Assembly (NCBI GenBank): GCA_028023455.1
Contig: JAQFVV010000031.1
Coordinates: forward strand, 10,530,093 to 10,594,092
DNA: 64,000 nucleotides
Direction of reading: 5' to 3'
Origin: Epiperipatus broadwayi
Lineage: Eukaryota > Onychophora > Udeonychophora > Euonychophora > Peripatidae
How positions within the stretch are numbered: the first letter of the stretch is position 1; the number at the start of each line of letters is the position of its first letter. This document shows positions 45,155-57,059 of this stretch, piece after piece. The position numbers were made by a program, and so were the translations under genes. The notes below the pieces were generated by a model. That model was given only the letters and a program-made list of their open reading frames with translations, made no database searches and was not told the DNA's origin.

Positions 45155-47590
45155 TATAAAAAAGTAACTACTTGAACATTTTGTAATTTTATTCTCATCT
45201 TGAATTTGAATGTGGAAGATTAATGTATTAATCATTTTACTTTGATATAAATTTTTATAGCAATACTATTTATCTTTTTCTTTTTAAACTGTGTCTTGTA
45301 GTTAATCTTTAAGAATGGATGTTGGTGAAATAAAACTATATTTAGTTTCTGTCCATTCATTCAATCAAGAAAACTGAGGCTGTCCCAGATTTATTAGTAA
45401 ACACAATCCAGTTCCTAACTTCCATGAGAGTGATAAAATGGGAAAGTATTGAGATATCACTAACAGGCATGTCTCTAGCCTACCCAATGCGCAAAGATTG
45501 TTCTCAAAATGCATGTAGGGAAAGTGAAGGTGGGGATTGTGTTCTGAAAATGGGTGTGATATGATGATAAAAATGAGATGAGGATACATTGATTAAATAA
45601 AATTAAAAATTTGGAATTATTGAAGAACAAATGAGATATCTATTCATTTAGTTGAAACAGCATCATTTGTTAAAAGACTCACCAAAAAAAAAATAGGTTG
45701 GATATTATAGCCAAATTTTTCCAACAATATTTCAATTACATCACCCATCCACTATTGACATAGATTTTAAAGACCCAAGTAATCCTAAATAGTATTAAGA
45801 GCTTCAAAATTTCCTTTTCTGCCACTGGCAATCCAACTGTGAATTCATGATCAAGATAAGAGCAGCTCTTTATTACAGATACATATAATTGCCACCCATA
45901 AACTAACATGCCATTCCAATTCCAGGGGAAAAGAAGATAAAAACAAAAGCCTGCTCTAGAGATCAATTATGTGGTGACTTTATGAACTAATCTGTAAACT
46001 ATAACCACATCCACTATAGAATATCCTGGTCCATTTTTCTGTTTATTGACATTTTGCATGCTTTTTGTTAATTTCATCAGTAGAAAACTTCTTTTTGAAG
46101 CACTTCAGTATCAAATGTAATCATAGCTCACGGATGTATTCCGTTTTCTGCTATATATTTATAGTGGAAATAATTAATCTTGCCCTTCCTTAGAGTTTTC
46201 TTTAAAATAATATTTAAACAGAGTCAGGGTCTACAAGCCCCATGAAAACTATTTTCAAATTCATTGTGAGATACCCTTTTAAGAAGTCTTGAATTCCTGA
46301 TTTGTCTTATATAGTCAATCCAATGATGTTGAGATTTTGCAATAGTGAACTGTATAATATCATATTCAGCAAGTTAAAGGACATATTGATTAGTTTTATA
46401 AATTTGTCATTGCATTTTAAAAATTTTTGGAGCATTCTTAAATGAAACTTATGCTGGATTGATGAGATATCCAAGTTTCATTTTTATCTTCATCTTTATT
46501 CATTTATTTTATATACTAATAATTTAATATCATCTTTACAAAATTGCCTACCATTCTTTTAAATAAATAGAAATTTTAATACAAAAATATAATCAAAAAT
46601 AGAGAATATTAATTCCAGAAATACAGAATGACATAACTAATATTATAACTACTGCCTTTGACAAGGCGCCCAGCTAAAAACACAATTGGAATATAGTGTT
46701 TATAAGGTGTTTCCTTTCATGTTTTGGTGAATATTTCGGATAAAGATTTTAAATATTTTCTCTTACTGCACTTATCAATTAAAAGCTTGTTTGAGCTATT
46801 GGTATGCTCTCTGTATTACTTTTATAAATGCAGCATAAAGTAAATATTTTTTAAATACTATTACTCTTTTTCACTCTTTTTTCTTGTCAGTTTGTTGTTG
46901 TTGCAAACTCTTATAATAGTGCCTGTCTTGCGCTCAGCTTTTAAGATCTCAACACAACCCCATTAAATCAAACAACAGCTTAATTTCAGATATGAAAAAA
47001 TTTTAAAGCACAATCAAAGCTAAGATACTGAATGTAGAATTATTTTAAAAAAATAAAAAATAATTTCTTCAAACATACATCTGCTTCTTTTCTTTTGATG
47101 GTATTATTCCTAATTAATGAAATTCTAACCTTGTCTCACAATCCTATTAAGATATCTACTTCTAGATTTTTTAAAAACTAAACCCTTACTGGTTTGAAAT
47201 AGTAGTAAAATGATAGACTTTGGAGATCATCACATATGGATCATGACTTTTTCATATACACTACAGAAAATTAAACAGCCTTTTTTAAAAAATTAAATTA
47301 AACACTTAGTGATATATTGCATCTAAAAGACAATTTCTTAAATCTTTTTTTTAATCTATGCAGATACTATAATTTTATTGAATTATTCTTACTTAAGACA
47401 TCTTTTGCCAACATCATGGCTCCCTTAAAATGTTATGTTAACAAATCCATCATTTTGTGAATTTTTTTAACTGTGACCCATTACACCATCCCATCAAACA
47501 TTATTATATTTTATTTTGAATGACCATTAATTCGATGACATTTCAAATACATAATCTTATTGTAATTATATATACTGTATATATATATAT
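45155..47590. other. AT-rich non-coding stretch
   Basis: No supported gene or element. Short minus-strand frames at 45365 and 45736 have no recognised domain. Confidence 0.45.
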
Positions 47591-47600
47591 ATATATACAC

Positions 47601-48469
47601 ACCTGGGTCTTGTTTTATGTGGTAGATAGGTTCCTCAGAAAATGCGCTCAAAAGAAATCACACAAAAATAAATTTAACTTACCTTGAAAAATGGGGGATA
47701 GGTTTTGTAATTTTCAGAAATCAGCATAAAAGCAAAACAACAAGAAAAAATTACTTTAAAATTCACATTAAAAAAATAAGGAAATAAAGTATGACTAATA
47801 AAAATTTCAAATATTTGAAAAAAATTAATACAAGACAAACTTTTTTTATTAACTATAGTATTTAATTTTACATTTTTTTATACATATTTTAATCATTACC
47901 ACCATTTAACAATATGTATTAATTTGTGACCTTGTAAGAAATCAGATTCATGATGTGATGTACAACTAGCGCCACTTTCAGTCTTGTGCTGTGTTAATGG
48001 TTTTCTGTTTCTATATTAAAAAAATGAGATCGCAATCAAAACAAAAATATTTTACATTATCATTAGAAAGATTATTTTTAGTTTACAAAATCAATAAAAT
48101 CTTTGTTATTATTTATTTTAAAAATCTAAAAAAGTATTTATTTCTGTTATATCTAACAAAATATGTTTTAAAAATTTTAAATTTTTGAATATTTATTGCA
48201 ATATTTTTTATTATTTACTCATTAGTATAAGTAGGTTATTTACATAGAAGCTAAGATTCTAAATACAGATTTAGGCCATATTCACGTTAGCTGCTAATAT
48301 AATGTTATATTTTTGAAAAAAAAGTATTTCAAATCAAAATAAGTTATTAATAATTTCAGTTTCTTGATATCTAATAAATATAATGAAATATGAAAGATAT
48401 TAGAAGAAACATGAATCACATAACTTCAAAATTGCATTAAAATAATCTGCATAAAACAAGACCCAGGTG
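47601..48469. mobile_element. Non-autonomous mariner-like element
   Basis: The terminal inverted repeats are CACCTGGGTCTTGTTTTATG and CATAAAACAAGACCCAGGTG (20/20). The right flank begins TA, the left CA. This is consistent with a TA target duplication with one change, as for Tc1/mariner. The 869-bp interior has no transposase frame. A (TA)n run precedes the left end. Confidence 0.85.
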
Positions 48470-48513
48470 TATATTCAACTCTATTTGCTAAACACAGAGA
48501 TATTAATTAAAGA

Positions 48514-49029
48514 GAAAGGATTTTTACCTTTAATATATGCACTGCATTGACTTTATAATAGCTCAGCAACATCTAGTTGAGTACTGAGGATACTCTTAAC
48601 CCAAACACAAGGTAGAGACTTTTGAAAAGATAAAAGCAGTTGTTTTTAAACCTAAATTCTAATTATATCAGCAATCTAAAATAACTTAGTTTGAGAAAGT
48701 AAAGATGTTTTTTTTATCCATGTTTAAATTCATTATCTTCTTTCATATATTAACATTCATGAAATTTCTATTTATTACATGTTAATATGACAAACTATTA
48801 GAAACTAGGTACATATGAAAGAAGATAATGGATTTAAAAAATGACTAAAAAAGATCTTCATTCTCTCAAAGTAAGATGCTTTATATTGGCCTATATAATT
48901 AGAATTTAGGTTTAGAGATAAAATGGCTGCACTTTCAAAAATCACTATCTTGTGTTTGGATTTGAGAATCTTCTCAGTACTCAACATGACATTGTTGAGC
49001 TATTATAAAATCAAAGATGGAAATCCTTT
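48514..49029. mobile_element. Foldback element with arms of about 235 bp
   Basis: Outer GAAAGGATTTTTACC pairs with GGAAATCCTTTC. Further in, TTATAATAGCTCAGCAAC, GTTGAGTACTGAG, CCAAACACAAG, CTAAATTCTAATTATAT and CATTATCTTCTTTCATAT each recur inverted in the right arm. The loop is about 48749-48812. It is followed by (TA)n and then the next foldback. Confidence 0.9.
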
Positions 49030-49050
49030 CCCTATATATATATATATATA

Positions 49051-49948
49051 TATGACAATAGATGGCGTTCTACCAAAAACACCGTCAAGCGTAGTTTTTT
49101 GTTTACATAAACGTCAGAGCAAGCATTCACTATCTCTAATTTCCACCTTCAGATCATGATTTCAAGCTATTTGCTATCATCAGTGAAGGACAGGAATAAG
49201 AAAATAGATCTAAACACAAACTCTGAGCATTTATGAAAGTTTCTATTCAGCTTGCAAACATGAATCTTTTAGACACGTAATGTCTTCAAACTCAGCATAG
49301 CAAGCCAGATAGCTACATGGGTCTGATCTCAGTTCAGCATCACCACATAGTAGAAGCCTCTGCAATATATATCATTGCAAGAAAGACCTCAAAGGTACAT
49401 TTATGAAAAACAAAAAAATAGCTTGAAATCATGATCTGAAGGTGGAAATTAAAGTTAAAAATAGTGAATGCTTGTTCTAACATTTATGTAAACAAAAAAC
49501 TATGGTTAACAGTGTTTTTGGTAGAACACCATCTATTGTCATAAATACAAGCATTAGCAAGTTTTAACTTGTGTTTTTTTGTTTTTTATAAATGTACTTT
49601 TGAGGTCTTTCTTGCAATGATATATATTGCAGAGGCTTCTACTATATGGTGATGCTGAACTGAGATCAGACCCATGTAGCTATCTGTTTTGCTATGCTGA
49701 GTTTGAAGACATTACGTGTCTAAAAGATTCACGCTTGCAAGCTGAATAGAAACTGTTTCATAAACACTCAGAGTTTGTGTTTAGATCTATTTTTTATTCC
49801 TGTCCTTCACTGATGATAGCAAATAGCTTGAAATCATGATCTGAAGGTGGAAATTAAAGTTAGAGATAGTGAATGCTTGCTCTGACGTTTATGTAAACAA
49901 AAAACTATGCTTGATGGTGTTTTTGGTAGAACACCATCTATTATCATA
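49051..49948. mobile_element. Large palindromic element with rearranged ends
   Basis: The left arm (49051-49417) beginning TATGACAATAGATGG is inverted in the right arm (about 49585-49948) ending CCATCTATTATCATA. Between the arms (49408-49584) lies a direct repeat of the right terminal 130 bp plus its flank (AATACAAGCATTAG, TTTTAACTTGTG). The order is therefore end-inverted, interior, end, flank, interior-inverted, end, flank. The second flank copy runs to about 49990. No coding is seen. The structure suggests two elements joined with inversion of one interior. Confidence 0.88.
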
Positions 49949-50067
49949 AATACAAGCATTAGAAAGTTTTAACTTGTGTTTTTTTGTTTTTCATATATAT
50001 TGTTTTCCTGAAGGTTTGTGATGGTGGCATATTTGTATTTCTATGCTGGACTATTTATGTAATCTAA

Positions 50068-50477
50068 CATTAAATATCTTATATTTAGAAAAATTTTAAA
50101 CTTTATTTAAATTTTCCAAATACATTCAGCTGCTAGTAATGGCACACAGGTTAGTAAATACACAATGTATTGAGCAGTATTATTCTTCTCTCTTCTTCAA
50201 ATATTTCTAGCCTGATCATTAATAGTACTAGCATGGGGATCAAACTTAAACCTTTAGATTTTTAAATATTAAGTATCAAGGCAACACTTGAGAATTTAAA
50301 TGTACATGTTTGATTCCTATACTAATACACTGATTAGAAAAATACCTGGAGAAGATAGAATAATACAACCCAAAACTTTGGGTCTATTCTAACATGTGTG
50401 CCATTACTAATAGGTGAATGTAATAGGAATATTTAAATAAAGTTTAAAATTTTTGTAAAGACTTAATATTTATTATT
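50068..50477. mobile_element. Foldback element with arms of about 90 bp
   Basis: AAAATTTTAAACTTTATTTA (left) and TAAATAAAGTTTAAAATTTT (right) pair. So do AGTAATGGCACACAGGTTAG and CTAACATGTGTGCCATTACT. The interior of about 230 bp is unpaired. Confidence 0.85.
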
Positions 50478-50811
50478 ACATTTTGGAAATAATTCCTCGT
50501 ATAAGTACATACTATAAATTTTCTTATTCATTACAACCTATCTACATTTTTTCATTATAATTTTTGAAATATGTCCCATGTTAAAATCACATCTATTGTA
50601 ATACAGACTCTACAAGTTTCAACTTCATATTCTCATTATGTTATTTGTTAAAAGTCTTTGAAGTTTAGGAGATATATCAGTTTGATAATATGATTATTGA
50701 CAACCTGTTGATTCATATATAATCCAATAATTTAAAATAAATTTATTTAGTTGTTTAATAAAGTTTGGAAATATTTAATTTATTTTCTATGTGCCTATGT
50801 GATAACTACAC

Positions 50812-51503
50812 ATATAAGCATTGGCATTAAAGGTTCTGTTAATTTTCTCACTATTTCTACCCAAGAGATTTTCTTTTATTTTTAAGAAAAAAAAAGGTCT
50901 AATAAGGAAGGTTTCTTTGAGTTTTTAAGTAAACCAAGATGGCAGCCCATATTTTTGATAAATATACAGTTTCAAGGGCCATGTTGGGGAATCCAATCAC
51001 ATCATGACTATTAATGTGCAGTTTTCAGAAGAGCAAGATTCCTTATCTTTAGAAATAATTCATTGTATCACATTCTGTGACAGGAAGGCCCCAAATTTTT
51101 ATCATTATGATAATTTACCAAAAAATGCTGCTGACAAAACATGCTAAATTAAACCAAAGTATGACAATTATTAAGAGCATCTAGTCATTTCCTGTGTTAT
51201 AATATAAGTAAAAAAAATTGAAATAAAGTTTAATGAAATTTATTGCAATGTATTCCATTTTTAAATTTAACAATTGATTTATTAATTTTAATTTAATTTA
51301 ATAACTAACATATCTTTGATAGATTATAGGTCCTGGAAACTATATATTTATCAAAAATACGAAATGCCATCTTGGTTTACTTGAAAACTTACAAGTACCA
51401 TTTCATACTAGATATATTTTTTTTCTTAAAGGTAATTCTTGGGTAGAAATAGAGATAAAATTATCAGAACCTGTAATATCAACATTTCTAATATATGTAG
51501 TCA
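50812..51503. mobile_element. Foldback element with arms of about 170 bp
   Basis: TATTTCTACCCAAGAGATT, AGTAAACCAAGATGGCA, TTTTTGATAAATATACAGTT in the left arm recur inverted at 51328-51500. The interior (50990-51325) is unpaired and holds no long frame. Confidence 0.88.
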
Positions 51504-52524
51504 TTGCATACTGGTCTTGCAAAAATAAACACTTGAATATCAAATTGAATAACGTGTAAACAGGAAGCCTTTGTAATATGAAATAAACCATGTAATCAGT
51601 TCTTTAATTTTTTAAAGGTGAAGTTGCAATATTTTACACTAAGATGTAGTAATTATATCAAGGATAAATTTATTAATTTTTGGTTAATTTCTTTATCAAT
51701 GAGATCAAAATTCTTATATCAGTTTAGTTAACTTCCTAATTCTTAAATCTTTTTTCTTCCTTCTCTTTACCCAAAGAATCAAAGGTTTTGTCAGTGGAGT
51801 GAAATATTAATATAAATTTGTTATAATTATTGCAAATGGGCAGGAAGAGGGAGGGGACCATTGACATAAACAAAGAGATTTGTATTTAGTTTCATTATGC
51901 TTGAATTTCGAATTTCTTTTTTTAATTAGGAATAAACTCACTTTTAGCATCGTTATCTGTAATTAAAAAATGATCTCATAGTTAATTGCTCTAGGGGTCT
52001 TATGACGTTTGAGCACAGAAAGTGACAGATTTTAGCTGCTTTCCAATAGATCATTAGTCCACTATTCTACTACTGCATTGAACCAAGCAGGGCATAAATC
52101 TAAATATGCTATAGTTAAACCATACTATTACAGAAATCATTCTTATAAAAAAAATTTTGATAGTTTAAAAATAGTTAGTTTCAAAAGGAGATTTGGATTT
52201 TAATGGTATTATTTTTTCCCTTTAACTTTCTGCTGTTGGAGATCGTTTTCTTCTTGATGGGAACATTTTTTACATAGTTTGAAAATGTGATTGAGTAAAT
52301 AAGTTAGAATGCTTACTAAACATAATTCAAAACTTTTTAAAACAAACTTCTACTATTTCTAAATCATTTACTGGGAACAACTAAGATAGCACTTTTGTCC
52401 ATTTGTGTGATATTTATTAAATAGGGTGATGGAATAAACATTTCATCTTAGCAAAAATGTAATCCAGCTCACTGTATTTTTATTTGGACACTTTCTTGTT
52501 CAGTTTTATTCAGAAATATTTTTA

Positions 52525-52656
52525 AAAGAAAAAGAAAAGAGAAAAGGAGAAAAAGGAGGATGAGAAAAAAGGAGGAAAAGGAGGAAGAGAAGAAGATGAA
52601 GAAGAAGAAAGAAAAGGAAGATGAAGAAGAAGGAAGAAGAAGAAAAAGAAGAAAAA
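52525..52656 (+). repeat. 132-bp polypurine tract
   Basis: Only three pyrimidines (T at 52561, 52597, 52622) interrupt an A/G run. Imperfect GAA and GGA units dominate. Such tracts can form triplex (H-DNA). The open frames across it on both strands are composition artefacts. Confidence 0.95.
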
Positions 52657-52761
52657 TTCTCTCCATAAATCTCACTAACTTTTGTTGTTTTTCATCATTT
52701 TTCTATTCAAGTTCAAATTATCTACTTCACTTTTTAAAACAGTTTATCAACAACTAGCATT

Positions 52762-52888
52762 AAAGTCTCCAAATTGTCTTGCATTGGTGGTCGAGAGGTC
52801 AGCGCGACTGCCTTACAAGCAGTTGCCCGAGTTGCGGGTTCGCGTCCCTGCCGATGCTATGACACTAGAAAAAAAAAGTTTCCAAATT
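52762..52888 (+). mobile_element. tRNA-derived SINE, copy 4 (body 52776-52874)
   Basis: GCATTGG at the start pairs with CCGATGC at the end as a seven-base acceptor-like stem with one G-T. An ACTGC/GCAGT stem holds the loop CTTACAA, and GGGTTCGCGTCCC is the B-box. Outside the stem, a TGTCT-like start faces TGACA. Target duplication AAAGT(C/T)TCCAAATT at 52762-52775 and 52875-52888, preceded by an A-tail. Confidence 0.92.
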
Positions 52889-53352
52889 AAAGCATTCTGT
52901 CTACTAGTATAAAAAAAATCTTTTACTTCATTGTTCAAAATAATAGTTGAAATATCTTATTCAATTTAATACATGTTATTTGTTAAACAAACAAGATTTT
53001 ACAATTTAATTTATACAATGCTCTGGTATTCAATCTCATTATTAGTCCATTGCTTATTTAATATGTTTAATTCTTCGTGATTCATACTTACCAATAGTAA
53101 AAGATTGATCACACCTGATTGTAAACAAGAACTCTATATTACACTGTATATTTAACTTTTTGTGCAAATAAAGATTATTTTGAAAAAAAAAAAAATCTTT
53201 TTTTTTAGATTAATCCAGCAAGATGAATGACTAATCTGGCAAATTACTAATCTTCATAATATATTTTTTCAATGTCTATTTATAATTTAATTTCATTCTC
53301 CACCTCTCTAATACTTGCGCTTGTGCTTTTATCGCAAAAAAATTATTAACTT

Positions 53353-53480
53353 AACAAAAATTGTCAAGCATAGGTAGTCGAGAGGTCAGCGACGGCTGCT
53401 TTACAAGCAGTTGTCCCGGGTTAGCGGGTTCGCTTCCCAGCTGATGCTATGACACATGAGAAAAAAACACAACAAAAATT
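53353..53480 (+). mobile_element. tRNA-derived SINE, copy 5 (body 53363-53470)
   Basis: Starts GTCAAGCATAGGTAGTCGAG, loop TTTACAA within GCTGC/GCAGT, B-box GCGGGTTCGCTTCCC, ends GATGCTATGACACATGAG plus A-tail. TSD AACAAAAATT at 53353-53362 and 53471-53480. It lies only 0.5 kb from copy 4 in the same orientation. Confidence 0.92.
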
Positions 53481-53832
53481 ATTTTACAAAGTCCAACAAA
53501 TCCCATTTGTGTTGGAACTTTTCCTAATTCATATATATAATATTCCTTTGTCCAAAATTATCGCCACTTATAGATAATCAAATATAGGATCCTCATTCAG
53601 TAGTGGATTAAAACAAAATTTTTGCTATTTTTATGGCCTTTTAGTCAATGATGATTTTATGATTTTTGAAAATAAAATCTTTATTGTTACTGTCTGTTTT
53701 AAATATGGATTTATTTAGTCAGTTAGTAAATTTTATTGAAAATATAATGTATAATAATATTTGCTAATACAGTTATTAAGACTACTAAACATTAGATGGT
53801 TACCATTATTTATGCTTAAACAAGCTGTTTTC

Positions 53833-53931
53833 ACAGAGGCGAAGCTCTCCATACAGTAGTGCCACTCAGTGCAAAAGTTGACTATTCTGGCTTGTATTGA
53901 GAGGACTACTGTATGGAGAGTTTTGCCTCTG
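53833..53931. mobile_element. Short foldback element
   Basis: CAGAGGCGAAGCTCTCCATA then CAGTAGT is inverted as ACTACTGTATGGAGAG then TTTTGCCTCTG. Interior pieces (GCCACTCAGTGCA, ACTATTCTGGCTTG) match the 44.4-kb foldback, so both belong to one family. Confidence 0.88.
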
Positions 53932-54972
53932 TGTGTGTCAGTTATTAATACATAGAAGGAAAAATTCACACACTAGAAATATACAACCAATAAATTTATT
54001 ATGATAATAATCATGGTGTATGTATAAGTTATATGTAAATTTATACAAATATTCAGTTATAAAAAGATTTACTATACTTAAATCGTAATAGTACATTTTT
54101 CATTGTAACTGCAACTAAAAGATAAAAGATTTAACGTTATTTTTTTCTATATGAAATTTATACTAAAATGTTCTTGTATGAAATAAAAATCCAGAGAAAA
54201 TTATACTTTCAATAAAATAATTTAGGTTAGTTAGAGCTATAAATTTGTAGAATGCTCTATGTCACTGTCTAAATACCCAGGGTGTTGATCGTTTAATTGT
54301 ATCTTAATCATTTTATTATATAATAAATATTAGAGTTTACGAAAGATGGAGTGAAAATCAATATAGCATTTTAAAACTCATAAAATGAAGAAAATAAAAG
54401 TTGTGTCTCTAATTTTAGGAAAGGGGTATCTCATAATGGTCATAAAACGTTTGTTTAATCTTGGTGTGTGTAAAATGATAGCGTGGATGACTATATCCCT
54501 CAATTTTTATAACTTAGTATAGTTATATAAAACATGGTTTGCGCTTTATTTGGTAATAAGTGCAAGTCGTTTTTTTAATTGTACTTCCAGATTTTGAATG
54601 AATATAATAACATTATATATCTTTTGACAATTCACCACTCCACTAAATAATGTCAAATGCAATTTGCGTACATACACTCATGACATACCCACATATGCAC
54701 TTATCCATTCTGAGGTTTTTTTTAAAGTAGTGTTTCGAAAATTATTGACTTCTGAACCCGCAATATTAGTCTATAATTTTTATTCTGTAATTTTTTTTAG
54801 AAGTGAAATTAGAAACGTCACCATACTAGACTTTGTGGATTATTAAAACACATTCGCTATGTAAACATATAGAGTGAATATTAAAAATTTCCTCTGATCA
54901 ATTTCTAACCTCTCAGCGGCACATCAATAACTCGTATTTCACTTAATAACTTTTTTTACAATTTCAATTGAT

Positions 54973-55002
54973 TATATATGTGCGTGCGCGCACGCGTGCA
55001 TA
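54973..55002. repeat. 30-bp alternating purine-pyrimidine tract
   Basis: TATATATG runs into TGCGTGCGCGCACGCGTGCA without a break in alternation. GTGCGCGCAC is a palindrome. CG/CA steps of this length favour Z-DNA. Such CG-rich alternation is exceptional in this AT-rich window. Confidence 0.9.
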
Positions 55003-55009
55003 AGTGTAT

Positions 55010-56720
55010 ATCAAGTTTTTTAATGAAAATAAAACGAACTGATTCCATTTCAAAAGTTCTTACAAAAAGTTAATTTAATAAATAATTAAACTTTTGTCTT
55101 TAGAGAAGTTTGTCGCTGTTTTTATCCTTTTCCCAATGCAATATTAATATTTGTAGCAAATAATTCTCAAGAGTAAACATAATATTAATGATATAAAATC
55201 ATGCTAGCTTCGAACCGAATGAAGTTTATGTGGAATGTAGCGTGACCTACTAATATATATGTATTTTAAAAATAAAAAATAAGGCAGGCTATTTTAAGAA
55301 AATTTAATATAAAAAATATAGATTATGTTTTTGACAGAATATTTGAAATACTCTTTTAAATCCGGAAGCTAGTTTCGCCGATTACTTGAAAAAGAACTCA
55401 GACTTCAAAGAAACTAAATACGATAAAACTTTTTTTCTTCTTTGTAATTTCTATCAGTTCTTTACATATACATGTACACATAAAGATGAAGCAAGTAAAA
55501 GACAAAAATCTTATATTTTCACGGACCTAACTTTTAAAAAGTTTTAGATAAGTAAATCTCTATAAATAAATAAAAAAGGGAAAGTACTAAAACTTGTAAG
55601 AAGAGGAAATCTGATATCACCCTGGTTTCATTTTTCACTAAATTTTTACTAAGAGAAAATAACATATTTTTCTTTTAATTACTAACTTGAGTTCATAATA
55701 GTTATATATATTTGGCATTAGGACCAGCAATCATTTATTTTCGAGTAAATTAAAGCTTTCAATTCTGATTTCAACAGCAGATAGAGAAAGTCATGTAATG
55801 AAAAAATAAATATATGTATTTTTTTTTCTGAAAACGTATATATACAAATCTATAATATCATTACATTGTTTAAATTCCTAATTATTATATATGCATAAGT
55901 TTAGAATTTTGCATATTGCAAATTAATATCTTTACCTGTAGATGCTTTATTAGAAAAACATTTTAATAAGGTGATATACTTCATCCTTGCAGTAGTACCA
56001 AAGTACCTATAATTAATAAAATTGATGTCATTAATCCTCTTGAATTCTGCCCTTTTTTTGTGTCACCTGGATGAGAGTTTTTGAAAATGATCGACCTTTC
56101 ATTTCTATATAAAATCTGTATTTTAAACCAAAATTCAATATATTAGATTTTATTCCTTTTTAATTCAATTTTATAAATGATTAGTATTTTAAAAAATTAT
56201 ATTTGACTTATTTAAAAACTGACTTGTAAATTAAAACAAAGAACATAATTTTATCACACAAGATTGTACTTCAATATAAAAGTAAACTCATTCAGAAAAA
56301 TTTATTTTTAATTTTTTTTAAATATAAACAAATGAATTTGTAGTTATGATAAATCTATCAATTTCTGCTTTAAAATCTGATATTTACTTTATAATTATAA
56401 CAATATTTGAAAAGATGTTAGCACCATGTTAATTCTGATGGTTAATGATATTATAAATGCTATAGTTTTCTTTCTTTATATTACAGTCAAGTTTATGAAC
56501 TTTTATTTTTAAAAATAAAAGCTAAATGAATAAAATGAAAGTGTATGATTTTTTTTTGTTTAAAATAATAATCAACCAATTATTATATAAAAATAATCAA
56601 AAGTATTTTATAAACAAGACAAAATCATATTTTTTTTATTCCAAAAACGTTGGATGAAAAGTAGACCAGAAGGAAATGAACACTTTCTGAGTATTTTTTC
56701 TGTCATAAACAATAAAGTAA
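55010..56720. other. AT-rich non-coding stretch
   Basis: No supported gene or element was found on either strand. Confidence 0.45.
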
Positions 56721-56722
56721 AG

Positions 56723-57054
56723 ACTTAGATCAGCGGTCCCCAACCTTTTTGCACTTAAGAGCACATTCTATAATACTGGTCAGGTGGCAGGCACCATTTA
56801 TTTTTTCAATGTAAATTTATAGTTGGATATTGTTAATAATACACATAATGTACAACAAATATTTATTTCAAAAATAAAATTTTAACATTTGATTACAATA
56901 TAATACAATAATTTATAAAAAATTTTAAAAATTAAATTTATTTGTATCAGATAAATAATTTTTTATCATGTTCGGATAGCGGCGGGCACATGTAAAATGG
57001 TCTGTGGACACCATGGTGCCCATGGGCATAGGGTTGGGGACCCCTGACTTAGAT
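56723..57054. mobile_element. Non-autonomous hAT element (body 56731-57046) with perfect 8-bp TSD
   Basis: TIRs are CAGCGGTCCCCAACC at the left and GGTTGGGGACCCCTG at the right, 14 of 15 complementary. The target duplication ACTTAGAT is perfect at 56723-56730 and 57047-57054. Eight-base TSDs and CAGxGGT..CAACC termini define the hAT superfamily. At 316 bp it has no transposase and depends on a source elsewhere. Confidence 0.95.
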
Positions 57055-57059
57055 CTTAG

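Noticed and set aside
47991-48188. 65-codon frame inside the mariner-like element
   Set aside because: Lysine/isoleucine/phenylalanine-rich, low complexity, no DDE motifs.
52469-52757. Open frames on both strands rich in K/E or S/F
   Set aside because: They follow from the polypurine tract; composition alone makes them open.
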